From: a virus
Strand: one strand, 5' to 3'
Length of the DNA stretch: 22,544 bases
Virus record (IMG/VR): IMGVR_UViG_3300042875_000083
Span: 1 to 22,544 of that record
Below, piece by piece: positions 11,964-20,696 of this stretch. Each line of letters starts with the position of its first letter. The first letter of the stretch is position 1. The position numbers were made by a program, and so were the translations under genes. The notes under the pieces were generated by a model, which was given only the letters and a program-made list of their open reading frames with translations, was not told the DNA's origin and did no database searches.

Positions 11964-13679
11964 ATGAGTCAATACACTGGCGACAACAACTCGTACGCAA
12001 ACGCTCCAACACGCGACAGGCTGTTCACGCGATGGGGGCAACTCAAGTCTGAGCGAGCGTCTTGGTGGTCGCACTACCAAGAATTGACCTCGTATATTCT
12101 CCCGCGCAGTGGTCGATACTTTGTGCAGGATCGCGACAAGGGCGGTCGCCGGCACAACTCGATTCTTGACAACACAGGCACTCGCGCACTACGAACTCTC
12201 GGTGCAGGCATGATGGCGGGGGCAACCAGCCCAGCGCGGCCGTGGTTTCGACTCGGAACCGCTGACCCTGATTTGAACTCCTATCAGCCTGTTAAACTGT
12301 GGCTTGATGATGTGACAAAGCGCATGCAACTAGTGTTCCAACGGTCGAACACCTACCGCGCCCTGCACGGAATGTATGAGGAACTTGGGACATTTGGTAC
12401 GGCCGCCTCAATCGTGCTGCCGGACTTTACTAATGTCATCCACCACTACCCCGTGACATGCGGCGAGTACTGCATTGCGACTGATTATCAAGGCAAGGTT
12501 TGCACCCTGTACCGAGAGTTTGAAAAAACTGTGTCCGAACTAGTGAAGGAGTTTGGCTACAAGAACTGCTCCATCAGCGTTCAGAATCAATACGACAGGG
12601 GAAGCCTTGACCAATGGATTACCATCATTCATGCGATTGAGCCACGCGCTGATCGTGATATCAAGAAGCGTGACAACAAAAATATGCCGTACGGCAGTTG
12701 GTACTTTGAGATTGGTGGAGAACACAATAAGTTTCTATCGGAAAGCGGATTTGAGCAGTTCCCATGCCTTGTACCCCGGTGGGGAACTACCGGAGGTGAC
12801 ATTTACGGCAACTCTCCAGGCATGGAGGCATTGGGAGACATCAAGCAGTTGCAGCATGAGCAGTTTCGCAAGGCGCAGGTCATTGACTACCAGACGAAAC
12901 CGCCACTGCAAGTCCCGGCGAACATGAAGAACCGCGATGTTGAGATGCTGCCTGGTGGCATCACCTTTGTGGACGGTGTCAATTCCGGCATCAAGACTGC
13001 ATTTGAAGTTAACCTCAACCTACAGCATCTGCTCGGCGACATCCAAGATGTTCGCGAGCGCGTTCGTGGTGCGTTCTACGCTGACTTGTTCCTGATGCTT
13101 GCCAATGCCACCGACACCCGCATGACGGCGACCGAAGTGGCAGAGCGGCATGAAGAGAAGTTGCTGATGCTCGGGCCTGTGCTTGAGCGTTTGCACAACG
13201 AATTGCTTGACCCGCTTATTGACATGACATTCACCAACATGGTTCGCGCCGGCATTGTCCCGCCAGCACCGCCCGAACTACAAGGCATGGACTTGAGCGT
13301 TGAGTTCGTGTCAATGCTTGCACAGGCTCAACGAGCCATCGGAACCAACAGCGTTGACAGATTCGTTGGAAACCTCGGTCAAGTCGCGTCGTTTAAGCCT
13401 GATGTTCTCGACAAGTTCGACGCTGACCAGTGGGCTGATTCATACAGCGACATGCTTGGTGTTGATCCGTCACTCATTGTGGCTGACAAGCAAGTTGCCG
13501 TAATCCGCCAGGCGCGAGCGCAGGCAATGGCTGCTAAGGAACAGGTTGCAGCGATGCAACAGCAAAGCGAAGTTGCCAAGAACTTGGCATCGTCACCAAC
13601 TGGAGGCAACAGCAATGCACTCATGGATGTGATGAATCAATTCTCAGGGTACGGGTCACCATCACCTTCGCAGGTATGA
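11964..13679 (+). CDS. Portal (head-tail connector) protein
   Basis: The 571-aa protein matches the podovirus head-tail connector family (T7 gp8 type). Visible signatures are SERASWWSHYQELTSYILPR near the N-terminus, RSNTYRALHGMYEELGTFGT (around 127-146), and the long helix region RMTATEVAERHEEKLLMLGP through LHNELLDPLID (around 385-420). The C-terminal part is Gln/Ala-rich (AKEQVAAMQQQSEVAKN). Twelve copies form the ring through which DNA enters and leaves. The stop TGA lies in copy 2 of the repeated junction element. Confidence 0.95.
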   Translation: MSQYTGDNNSYANAPTRDRLFTRWGQLKSERASWWSHYQELTSYILPRSGRYFVQDRDKGGRRHNSILDNTGTRALRTLGAGMMAGATSPARPWFRLGTADPDLNSYQPVKLWLDDVTKRMQLVFQRSNTYRALHGMYEELGTFGTAASIVLPDFTNVIHHYPVTCGEYCIATDYQGKVCTLYREFEKTVSELVKEFGYKNCSISVQNQYDRGSLDQWITIIHAIEPRADRDIKKRDNKNMPYGSWYFEIGGEHNKFLSESGFEQFPCLVPRWGTTGGDIYGNSPGMEALGDIKQLQHEQFRKAQVIDYQTKPPLQVPANMKNRDVEMLPGGITFVDGVNSGIKTAFEVNLNLQHLLGDIQDVRERVRGAFYADLFLMLANATDTRMTATEVAERHEEKLLMLGPVLERLHNELLDPLIDMTFTNMVRAGIVPPAPPELQGMDLSVEFVSMLAQAQRAIGTNSVDRFVGNLGQVASFKPDVLDKFDADQWADSYSDMLGVDPSLIVADKQVAVIRQARAQAMAAKEQVAAMQQQSEVAKNLASSPTGGNSNALMDVMNQFSGYGSPSPSQV

Positions 13680-13717
13680 GTACCCGTATTAAACATTGAC
13701 AGAGTTAACTTTATCCA
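13677..13717 (+). repeat. Late-gene junction element, copy 2
   Basis: TGAGTACCCGTATTA (13677-13691) begins at the portal stop codon, exactly as copy 1 begins at the terL stop. Downstream, ATTGACAGAG and TAACTTTA match copy 1 with small differences. The Bbp19-like gene starts right after it without a good ribosome-binding site. Confidence 0.6.
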
Positions 13718-14071
13718 ATGAGCAACTACGACCCGCTCGACATTAAAGGTCAAGAGCGCACGAAAGCGGAACGCGATCTGCGCGACAAACTGACTAGAGA
13801 TGCCGAGGAATCGGATATTAAGTGGCTTATGAGTAGCAAGCGTGGCCGTCGATTCTTGTGGCGGCTACTGGATCAGGCAGGTGTGTTTAGGCTTAGTTTC
13901 AATACCAATGCAATGACAATGTCCTTTGCAGAGGGTAACCGGAACTTTGGCTTACGGACGCTCGACATGATCCACACGCTTTGCCCCGAGTTGTACCCAA
14001 CGATGGTGAAGGAACAGAACAACAATGACAGACACATTAACAACGACAGCAGCAGCACCAACAACCAATAG
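13718..14071 (+). CDS. Bbp19-like virion module protein (117 aa)
   Basis: The core DIKWLMSSKRGRRFLWRLLD (33-52) and the following AGVFRLSF, MSFAEGNRNFGLRTLDMI and CPELYPTMVKE segments match the Bbp19 family next to the capsid genes of BPP-1-like phages. The function is not known. The tail is Asn/Ser-rich (NNNDRHINNDSSSTNNQ) because this region overlaps the first 47 bases of the scaffold gene in another frame. It starts after the second junction element. Confidence 0.8.
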   Translation: MSNYDPLDIKGQERTKAERDLRDKLTRDAEESDIKWLMSSKRGRRFLWRLLDQAGVFRLSFNTNAMTMSFAEGNRNFGLRTLDMIHTLCPELYPTMVKEQNNNDRHINNDSSSTNNQ

Positions 14072-14696
14072 CAGTGCTGCTGTTGAGTCAGCACCCAAGA
14101 GCGAAATCAGCATTGCTGACGCGCTTTATGGTGGCAAGGCGACTGAAGGACAGGAACAGCAAGTTGCGGATGCAACCAAGGCTGTCGAAACTGAAGCACC
14201 AAAGGGTGACGAGCCAGCAGGCGCACCTGAAAAGTACGAATTCAAGGCTACAGAAGGCAAGGAATTTGACGCTGAGGTGCTGACCGCATTCTCAGAGGTT
14301 GCAAAGGAATTGAACCTGACCCAAGACGCTGCACAGAAGGTACTTGACAAGATGGCTCCAAAGATGGCGGAGCGTCAAGCCCAACAGATTGAAGGCCTAC
14401 GCAATCAGTGGATTGAATCGTCACGCTCCGACAAGGAATTTGGTGGCGATAAGTTGACAGAGAATTTGTCAACAGCAAAGAAGGCACTCGATCAGTTCGG
14501 GACACCGGAACTACGGTCACTACTTAACGAGTCTGGCTTGGGCAATCACCCGGAGTTCATCCGGTTCATGTTCAGAGCAGGCAAGTCTATTGCACAAGAT
14601 CGCTATGTTGGACAGGCAAATGGTGCTGCCCCTACACAGGCACAACCACGCGACTTTGCCAGCCAAGCGGCCTTTCTTTATCCCAAACAGTCCTAA
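14025..14696 (+). CDS. Scaffold-like capsid assembly protein
   Basis: The 223-aa protein has a low-complexity Thr/Ala N-terminus (MTDTLTTTAAAPTT), an acidic disordered region (about 40-75), and a helical part AEVLTAFSEVAKELNLTQDA. DKMAPKMAERQAQQIEGLRN and a DKEFGGDKLTENLSTAKKAL segment follow, ending in HPEFIRFMFRAGKSI. This is the usual layout of podovirus scaffolds immediately before the major capsid gene. No protease catalytic motif is seen. The start overlaps the previous gene by 47 bases. Confidence 0.8.
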   Translation: MTDTLTTTAAAPTTNSSAAVESAPKSEISIADALYGGKATEGQEQQVADATKAVETEAPKGDEPAGAPEKYEFKATEGKEFDAEVLTAFSEVAKELNLTQDAAQKVLDKMAPKMAERQAQQIEGLRNQWIESSRSDKEFGGDKLTENLSTAKKALDQFGTPELRSLLNESGLGNHPEFIRFMFRAGKSIAQDRYVGQANGAAPTQAQPRDFASQAAFLYPKQS

Positions 14697-14714
14697 TTAT
14701 AAGGAACTACTCTC

Positions 14715-15740
14715 ATGGCAGTAATTACAAACAGTAACAACAATCTGACACTCGCCGACTGGGCGAAGCGCACTGATCCAGAAGGTCGAGTCGCACTTGT
14801 GGCTGAACTCCTCTCGCAATCCAACGAAATCCTCGAAGACTGCGTGTTCAAGGAAGGCAACCTGCCGACCGGCGACCGCGTGGTAGTTCGTACTGGTCTT
14901 CCAACCGCCTATTGGCGTTCCCTCAACCAGGGCATCCCAAACAGCAAGTCAACGACCGCTCAAGTTGACGAAGCATGCGGCATGCTTGAGGCTCGTTCGG
15001 AAGTTGACAAGGATCTTGCAATGCTCAACGGCAACACGGCTCAGTTCCGTTTGTCCGAAGACAACGCATTCCTTGAGGCAATGAACCAAACCCAAGCAAC
15101 GACTATGTTCTATGGCAACCCTGCCACAGATCCAAAGCAGTTCCTTGGTCTTGCCACTCGTTACTCGTCCACCACGGCTGGCAACGGAACGAACATCATC
15201 CCCGGTGGTGCATCGTCCGGCGCACTCAACACCTCGGTGTACCTCGTTGTGTGGGGCGACAACACCGTGTACTGCCCGTTCCCTAAGGGTTCCAAGGCAG
15301 GACTTGTTCACGAAGACCTCGGCGAGCAGACCGTGTATGACGGTGTAAACCGCATGCAAGCCTACGCAACCCGCTACCAGTGGAAGAGCGGTCTTGTTGT
15401 GAAGGACTGGCGTTACGTTGTCCGCATCCCAAACCTGTTGGTTGCTGACATTGTTGCCGGCACTGGCACACAGGCCGCATCTTCCGGTACTCAACTGACC
15501 AAGTTGATGATGCGCGCTATGTACAAGATCCCGAACCTTGATTCGGGTCGTGCAGCGTTCTACATGAACCGTACCGTTCACAGCGGTTTGGCAGTTCAGT
15601 CCCTTGACCGTTCACAGGCTGCGTTGGCCGTTCAGCCAGCACTGTCGCAGTTTGGTACTGCTCGTAATTACCTGTCGTTCCAAGGTATTCCGATCCGTCG
15701 CGTTGACTGCCTGTTGAACACCGAAGCCGTTGTCTCCTAA
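14715..15740 (+). CDS. Major capsid protein (GP7/epsilon15-BPP-1 type)
   Basis: The 341-aa protein begins MAVITNSNNNLTLADWAKRT, then LPTAYWRSLNQGIP, AQVDEACGMLEARSEVDKDL, MNQTQATTMFYGNPATDPKQ, GLVHEDLGEQTVYD and a C-terminal IPIRRVDCLLNTEAVVS. These features are those of the GP7-type HK97-fold capsid proteins of epsilon15-like phages. AAGGAACT upstream is a good ribosome-binding site. It follows the scaffold and precedes the Bbp16-like decoration candidate. Confidence 0.92.
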   Translation: MAVITNSNNNLTLADWAKRTDPEGRVALVAELLSQSNEILEDCVFKEGNLPTGDRVVVRTGLPTAYWRSLNQGIPNSKSTTAQVDEACGMLEARSEVDKDLAMLNGNTAQFRLSEDNAFLEAMNQTQATTMFYGNPATDPKQFLGLATRYSSTTAGNGTNIIPGGASSGALNTSVYLVVWGDNTVYCPFPKGSKAGLVHEDLGEQTVYDGVNRMQAYATRYQWKSGLVVKDWRYVVRIPNLLVADIVAGTGTQAASSGTQLTKLMMRAMYKIPNLDSGRAAFYMNRTVHSGLAVQSLDRSQAALAVQPALSQFGTARNYLSFQGIPIRRVDCLLNTEAVVS

Positions 15741-15768
15741 ATTTACTTCCTAGAAAGGAATTACCAAA

Positions 15769-16263
15769 ATGATGATTGATCAACTCTCAGTTGTTGCAGG
15801 AACTGTTCCTGCAACTGGTTCGATGACCGGACTCGCGCTCGCGACCACTGCGGCTGCAACCGCCGTGTCAACTGATGCGATTGACTTGGGTATTGCTCGC
15901 GATATCGGTGAAGGTGAAGAATTGTCCTTCATGATTCACATTGTCGCTGCTGTTACTGGTGCTACCTCGGTGCAGTGGGATGCGATTTACGCAACCAACG
16001 ATGCATTGACCACTGGTCTTATTGTTGGTGGATCAACCGGAGCAATTCCAATTGCTGCGCTGACTGCTGGTTCGGTACACACAATTACTCTTAACCCAAT
16101 TCTTCGATACAACGCAACCACGGAATCGTCCAAGGCTGCTCGGTATCTTGGATTGCGCTACATCGTCATTGGAACGGCATCTGCTGGTTCCTACTGTGGC
16201 TACATCACCAAGGACGTTCAGGACGGCAAGAAGTTCTACGCCTCTGGATTCACTGTTGCTTAA
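15769..16263 (+). CDS. Bbp16-like capsid decoration/cementing protein candidate
   Basis: The 164-aa protein is beta-rich: MMIDQLSVVAGTVPATGSMT, DLGIARDIGEGEELSFMIHI, SVQWDAIYATNDALTTGLIV, and a C-terminal YITKDVQDGKKFYASGFTVA. It resembles Bbp16, a protein encoded after the major capsid in BPP-1-like phages and proposed to stabilise the shell. AGAAAGGAATTACC lies before the start. The cementing role is inferred from position and family. Confidence 0.85.
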   Translation: MMIDQLSVVAGTVPATGSMTGLALATTAAATAVSTDAIDLGIARDIGEGEELSFMIHIVAAVTGATSVQWDAIYATNDALTTGLIVGGSTGAIPIAALTAGSVHTITLNPILRYNATTESSKAARYLGLRYIVIGTASAGSYCGYITKDVQDGKKFYASGFTVA

Positions 16264-16276
16264 TTAGGAATCATCC

Positions 16277-16483
16277 ATGCCAATGTACAAAGCGTTAGTG
16301 AAGTGTTTCGTTGACAACTCAATCCGCGAGGAAGGTGATGTCTTTGAATACAACGGTGACTCCAACGAGTGCCTGGAATTGGTCAGGGGCGTTGGCAACG
16401 GCGAGCCTACGGTTGATGCTTCCGGAAGGAAGTGGAAGACCAAGGGCAAGCGCGTTGAAGTTGATGACACTGGTGAGGAGTGA
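16277..16483 (+). CDS. Small head/tail-module hypothetical protein (68 aa)
   Basis: MPMYKALVKCFVDNSIREEG and the following DVFEYNGDSNECLEL form a short beta domain like small phage proteins encoded between capsid and tail genes. The C-terminus is acidic (VEVDDTGEE). TAGGA lies upstream of ATG 16277. Its role is unknown; it may be a minor decoration or connector protein. A strong hairpin terminator follows within 30 bases. Confidence 0.7.
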   Translation: MPMYKALVKCFVDNSIREEGDVFEYNGDSNECLELVRGVGNGEPTVDASGRKWKTKGKRVEVDDTGEE

Positions 16484-16506
16484 TTCTTTGATTTGATTGA
16501 TGCAAT

Positions 16507-16543
16507 GGGGGAGTCGTTGGGCAACCGCGACTCCCCCTTGTTT
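16507..16543 (+). terminator. Intrinsic terminator between capsid and tail genes
   Basis: GGGGGAGTCG (16507-16516) pairs with CGACTCCCCC (16528-16537) in a perfect 10-bp stem with an 11-base loop, followed by TTGTTT. It follows the 68-aa gene and precedes the tail adaptor by only 13 bases. It would end most transcripts from the capsid module, with the tail genes reached by read-through or an unseen promoter. Confidence 0.8.
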
Positions 16544-16556
16544 CTAGGAGGTTTCT

Positions 16557-17237
16557 ATGGCATCGGAAGTTGACATCTGCAACCTTGCTCTATCACACAT
16601 CGGGGACGAGGCTTCTGTATCAAGCATCAACCCACCTGAAGCGTCCGTGCAAGCGTCTTTGTGCAACCGCTTCTACCCCATTGCCCGTGACTCGCTGTTG
16701 CAAATGCACAATTGGAACTTCGGTTCTAAACGTGTCAACCTTGCACTTGTCACCAACCTGTGGCCTGAGTGGAAGTACGCATACGCCGCACCAGGTGACT
16801 GCATGACCATCGTGTCTGTGTTGCCACCAAACGCAAACGCCGACTATTCGTCGCAGTTCATCTTCACCGATTCGCCTGGATTCGGCAACAACTACGCCCC
16901 GGTGGTGGTGGGTGGTCAGTATGTGCCGCAGCAGTATTGCGTTGAGGCAGATGACCTTGGCAACAGCGTGATTTACACGAACCAAGAGAACGCGATGCTG
17001 CGATATCAGTCGCTTGTGTCCGACCCTACCAAGTTCACGCCGCTCTTTGTGATGACGCTGTCGTGGAAGTTGGCTTCCTTGCTCGCAGGCCCGATTGTCA
17101 AGGGCGACATTGGTGCGGCAGAGGCAAAGCGTTGCATGCAAATGATGGCTGGGTATCTGTCACAAGCGCGTTCTTCGGATGCGAACATGCGAAACATCAA
17201 GGTTGAACACATTGTTCCTTGGTCAGCCGGGAGATAA
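16557..17237 (+). CDS. Tail adaptor / tubular protein A-like
   Basis: The 226-aa protein starts MASEVDICNLALSHIGDEAS and includes LCNRFYPIARDSLLQMHNWN, a segment typical of the tail tubular protein A (T7 gp11-like) family. KYAYAAPGDCMTIVSV and TPLFVMTLSWKLASLLAGPI follow. It connects the portal ring to the tail tube. AGGAGG is placed 7 bases before ATG. The terminator just upstream suggests separate transcriptional control. Confidence 0.9.
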   Translation: MASEVDICNLALSHIGDEASVSSINPPEASVQASLCNRFYPIARDSLLQMHNWNFGSKRVNLALVTNLWPEWKYAYAAPGDCMTIVSVLPPNANADYSSQFIFTDSPGFGNNYAPVVVGGQYVPQQYCVEADDLGNSVIYTNQENAMLRYQSLVSDPTKFTPLFVMTLSWKLASLLAGPIVKGDIGAAEAKRCMQMMAGYLSQARSSDANMRNIKVEHIVPWSAGR

Positions 17238-17239
17238 AC

Positions 17240-19942
17240 ATGCCAACAACGCGTACATTCTTCCGTTCCTTCGCCGGCGGTGAGTTGTCACCCGAGATGT
17301 TCGGTCGTCTTGACGATGTCAAGTTTCAGACTGGCGCGGCAAAGTTGCTCAATTTCATTGCCACCCCGCAAGGGCCAGCAGAGAACCGTCCCGGCACTCG
17401 CTTCGTCAAGGAAGTTAAGGACAGCACCAAGAAGACGCGAATCATCCCGTTTACCTACAGCACCACCCAAACAATGGTGTTGGAGTTTGGCAATGGCTAC
17501 CTCCGTTTCCACACGAACGCAGCGACCTTGCAGGTTGGAACGCCGGCTGCTTATAACGCCGCATTGACATACGCAGTTGGTGCGCTTGTGTCGAGCGGAG
17601 GATTGGTGTACTACGCAACGGCTGCTGTTCCGCTTGCAACGGCTCCACCAAACGCATCCTTTTGGTATCTCGTACCAACCACAGCGTATGAGATCCCAAC
17701 GCCATACCAAGAGGCTGACTTGTTTGGGTTGCACTATGTGCAGTCAGGCGATGTGCTGACCATCGTTCACCCCAACTACGCGCCCCGCGAGTTGCGCCGA
17801 TTGGGTGCAACGACTTGGGTGTTGTCAACGATCTTGTTTGCGTCGCCAATTCCTGCGCCAGCCGCTCCAACAGTGACGGCTATTCGCGGTCGTTCTATGA
17901 ACATTTCCGGAATTACAACTGCTGCTATTGCGGTCATCACAACGGTTGCAGACCACAATCTAACTGACGGCGATCCGATTGAAATTAGCGGTGTCCTTGG
18001 AATGACACAGGCAAATGGATTTTGGATTGTCCACAAATCAACGCCTGCTGACAAATTAGAAGTGCAGTATTACACGACTGGAGCGCACTTTGACAGTACG
18101 ACATTTACTGCCTACGGGGGTGGTGGAAGTATTCAGTACGCCAACCAGTCGCAAGACATTGACAACTTCTATGTCATTACATCAATTGCTTCCAACGGCC
18201 TAGACGAAAGTGTTGCTAGTCCACCTGGGACAGTATTCAACAACTTGAATGTGACAGGCGCGTCGAATGACCTGACATGGACAGCAGTTCCCGGTGCGTT
18301 GCGATACAACATCTACAAGCGTCAAAGCGGATTGTATGGTTATATCGGACAAACTTCGAGTAACGCATTTACCGATGACAACATTGCACCTGACATGGGG
18401 ACAACACCTCCGATTGTTGACACTGTGTTTGCGTCAACAGATAATTACCCACAGGCCGTGAGTTACTTTGAGCAGCGGCGCGTGTTTGCAGGCACGAATA
18501 ACGAGCCTCAGACCATGTGGATGACCCGCTCCGGTACGGAAAGCGACATGTCGTACTCGCTTCCGGTCAAAGACGACGACCGTGTCAACATCCGTGTTGC
18601 CGCCCGTGAGGCAAACACCATTCGCCATGTTGTCCCGTTAAATCAATTGCTGCTGTTGACAAGTGCAGCAGAGTGGCGCGTCAGCCCGATCAACTCGGAC
18701 GCGATTACACCGACAACCGTGTCTGTTCGTCCTCAGTCATATGTTGGTGCAAACAATGTCCAGCCGGAAATCATCAACAACAGCATGGTGTATTGCGCGG
18801 CTCGCGGCGGCCATGTTCGTGAACTTGGCTATTCATGGCAGTCGAGCGGATTCGTTACTGGTGATCTGTCAATTCGATCAGCACACCTGTTTGACAACTA
18901 CACAATATCTGACATGTGCTTTGCCAAGAGTCCGCAGCCACTGCTGTGGTTTGTTTCATCGACTGGCAAACTGCTTGGACTGACCTACATCCCTGAACAG
19001 CAAATCGGGGCATGGCATCAGCATGAAACCGATGGCATCTTTGAGTCCTGCTGCGTTGTGGCAGAAGGGATCGAGGATGCCCTGTACGTCATCGTTCGCA
19101 GAACTGTTAACGGCAACTCAGTGCGGTACGTTGAGCGCATGGAGACAAGGCAGATCACGACCCTTGAGGACTCATTCTTCGTAGACTCAGGGCTGACCTA
19201 CAACGGCAACAACACAGGCGCGACCACCGTGACTGTTACGGGCGGCACAACCTGGGGGCCGGCAGACACCTTGGCGATCACCGCATCAACAGGCATATTC
19301 AGCCCATCCCCATCGACATCCGATGTCGGCGATGCCATTGTGTTGACAGATGCGCTCGGCAACAAGTACCGCCTCAAAATCCTCGCTACGGGGTTTCCTG
19401 ATACCGCAACCGCCAAGGTGGACAAAGTCCTTCCTGTCGCTCTCCGGGCAACTCCGACCGCTGTGTGGGGGTTTGCGCGTGACAGCGTGGGTGGGCTGAC
19501 GCATTTGGAGGGCAAGACGGTCAGCATCCTTGGTGACGGTGCTGTAATGCCGCAGGCGGTGGTGACGGGTGGAGTGGCTGTCTTGTCCCGGTCATGCGTC
19601 AAGATCCAAGTTGGGTTGCCGTACAACAGCGATCTGCAAACCCTCCCGGTTGCTATCAACATCGAGGCGTTCGGGCAGGGTCGAGTTAAGAACGTCAACC
19701 AGGCATGGATTCGGGTGTTCCAGTCATCGGGCATCTTCATCGGGCCTGACGAGAACAAGTTGACAGAGGCGAAGCAGCGCACCTTTGAGCCGTACGGTTC
19801 GCCGCCGTTCCTAAAGTCCGATGAAGTCAGCGTGTTGATGACCCCTACTTGGGCGCAGTCAGGACAAATTTACATGCGACAGTCTGACCCACTTCCGTTG
19901 ACAGTTGTCGGAATCACCACAGAGGTTGTTGTAGGCAGTTAA
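17240..19942 (+). CDS. Tail tubular protein B-like tail hub (about 900 aa)
   Basis: The start is ATG 17240 (MPTTRTFFRSFAGGELSPEM) with GGGAG upstream; an in-frame ATG at 17219 overlaps the upstream gene and is less likely. The N-terminus is the typical tail hub opening with PQGPAENRPGTRFV. About residues 220-300 resemble the small 'NLTDGDPIEISGVLGMTQAN' domain seen repeatedly in phage tail proteins (FCCH-like). Residues 307-390 look like a fibronectin-type domain (NDLTWTAVPGALRYNIYKRQ). Later segments (LLLLTSAAEWRVSPI, YCAARGGHVRELGYSWQ) are conserved in podovirus tail hubs. It probably forms the nozzle. Confidence 0.9.
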   Translation: MPTTRTFFRSFAGGELSPEMFGRLDDVKFQTGAAKLLNFIATPQGPAENRPGTRFVKEVKDSTKKTRIIPFTYSTTQTMVLEFGNGYLRFHTNAATLQVGTPAAYNAALTYAVGALVSSGGLVYYATAAVPLATAPPNASFWYLVPTTAYEIPTPYQEADLFGLHYVQSGDVLTIVHPNYAPRELRRLGATTWVLSTILFASPIPAPAAPTVTAIRGRSMNISGITTAAIAVITTVADHNLTDGDPIEISGVLGMTQANGFWIVHKSTPADKLEVQYYTTGAHFDSTTFTAYGGGGSIQYANQSQDIDNFYVITSIASNGLDESVASPPGTVFNNLNVTGASNDLTWTAVPGALRYNIYKRQSGLYGYIGQTSSNAFTDDNIAPDMGTTPPIVDTVFASTDNYPQAVSYFEQRRVFAGTNNEPQTMWMTRSGTESDMSYSLPVKDDDRVNIRVAAREANTIRHVVPLNQLLLLTSAAEWRVSPINSDAITPTTVSVRPQSYVGANNVQPEIINNSMVYCAARGGHVRELGYSWQSSGFVTGDLSIRSAHLFDNYTISDMCFAKSPQPLLWFVSSTGKLLGLTYIPEQQIGAWHQHETDGIFESCCVVAEGIEDALYVIVRRTVNGNSVRYVERMETRQITTLEDSFFVDSGLTYNGNNTGATTVTVTGGTTWGPADTLAITASTGIFSPSPSTSDVGDAIVLTDALGNKYRLKILATGFPDTATAKVDKVLPVALRATPTAVWGFARDSVGGLTHLEGKTVSILGDGAVMPQAVVTGGVAVLSRSCVKIQVGLPYNSDLQTLPVAINIEAFGQGRVKNVNQAWIRVFQSSGIFIGPDENKLTEAKQRTFEPYGSPPFLKSDEVSVLMTPTWAQSGQIYMRQSDPLPLTVVGITTEVVVGS

Positions 19943-19955
19943 CTAGGAGAAAGAC

Positions 19956-20684
19956 ATGAGTGCATTTTCATACGCAGCATCGTCGGGCAGTTTGATGAAC
20001 ATCCTTGGTTCATCACCAACCCCAGCCGGGTACAGCGCGGGTGGGTCAACACTCCCTGCTATGGGCAGTGCAGCCGGCACAAGTTGGACGAGCGGCGAAG
20101 CGTTGATGATGGGTGGTTCAATCGTGTCAATCTTCGGTGCTGTCAACAGTGCCATCGGTTCGTTCTACGCGGCCGAGAGTCAGAAGACACAACTTAAGAT
20201 GCAGGCGCAGAACCAACGGTTCCAAGCGCAGATGTCAGCGATCAACGCTCGCAGCGCAGAGTCGCAGGCGCAGCAAACATTGCTAGCAGGTCAACAGGCT
20301 GTTGGTCAGTACACGATGGGCGCAGGTCAACGCCGAGCATCGGCGACCGCTTCAATGGCAGCGCGAGGCATTCAGGGTGGTGTCGGTAGTGCGCGTGAGG
20401 TCACCGCAAGCATGGACTTGATCAAGGAGATTGACAAGTTGACCATCAGTTCCAATGCCGTACGTCAGGCCGAGGCAGCGCGAGCGCAGCGGATTAACTA
20501 CATGAACCAAGGTGTGATGGCTGCAACGAGCGCGAACAACCTCATGGCTACCGCCGGCACAATCAGCCCGTACTCCAGTTCGTTTAGCAGCATGCTCGGC
20601 AGTGCATCAAGCATTGGTTCCACCTGGGCTACTCAGCGTCGAATGGATGAACTTATTGCAGCGCAGTCACAACGTAGATTCTGA
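19956..20684 (+). CDS. Internal virion protein (ejection protein B-like)
   Basis: The 242-aa protein has a small-residue-rich N-terminus, a hydrophobic segment MMGGSIVSIFGAVNSAIGSF (about 51-70) and a long Gln/Ala-rich helix. The region GQRRASATASMAARGIQGGV then GSAREVTASMDLI and ISSNAVRQAEA is characteristic of podovirus internal core proteins that are ejected with DNA (T7 gp14-like). AGGAG lies 8 bases before ATG 19956. It precedes the large ejection protein. Confidence 0.85.
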   Translation: MSAFSYAASSGSLMNILGSSPTPAGYSAGGSTLPAMGSAAGTSWTSGEALMMGGSIVSIFGAVNSAIGSFYAAESQKTQLKMQAQNQRFQAQMSAINARSAESQAQQTLLAGQQAVGQYTMGAGQRRASATASMAARGIQGGVGSAREVTASMDLIKEIDKLTISSNAVRQAEAARAQRINYMNQGVMAATSANNLMATAGTISPYSSSFSSMLGSASSIGSTWATQRRMDELIAAQSQRRF

Positions 20685-20696
20685 TAGGTAACAACT

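Noticed and set aside
14949-15581. 210-aa minus-strand frame
   Set aside because: It is the shadow of the highly expressed major capsid gene.
16620-17141. 173-aa minus-strand frame
   Set aside because: It is antisense to the tail adaptor gene, and its Arg/His-rich composition is typical of a shadow frame.
19198-19782. 194-aa minus-strand frame
   Set aside because: It is antisense to the tail hub gene with no promoter or coupling to a neighbour.
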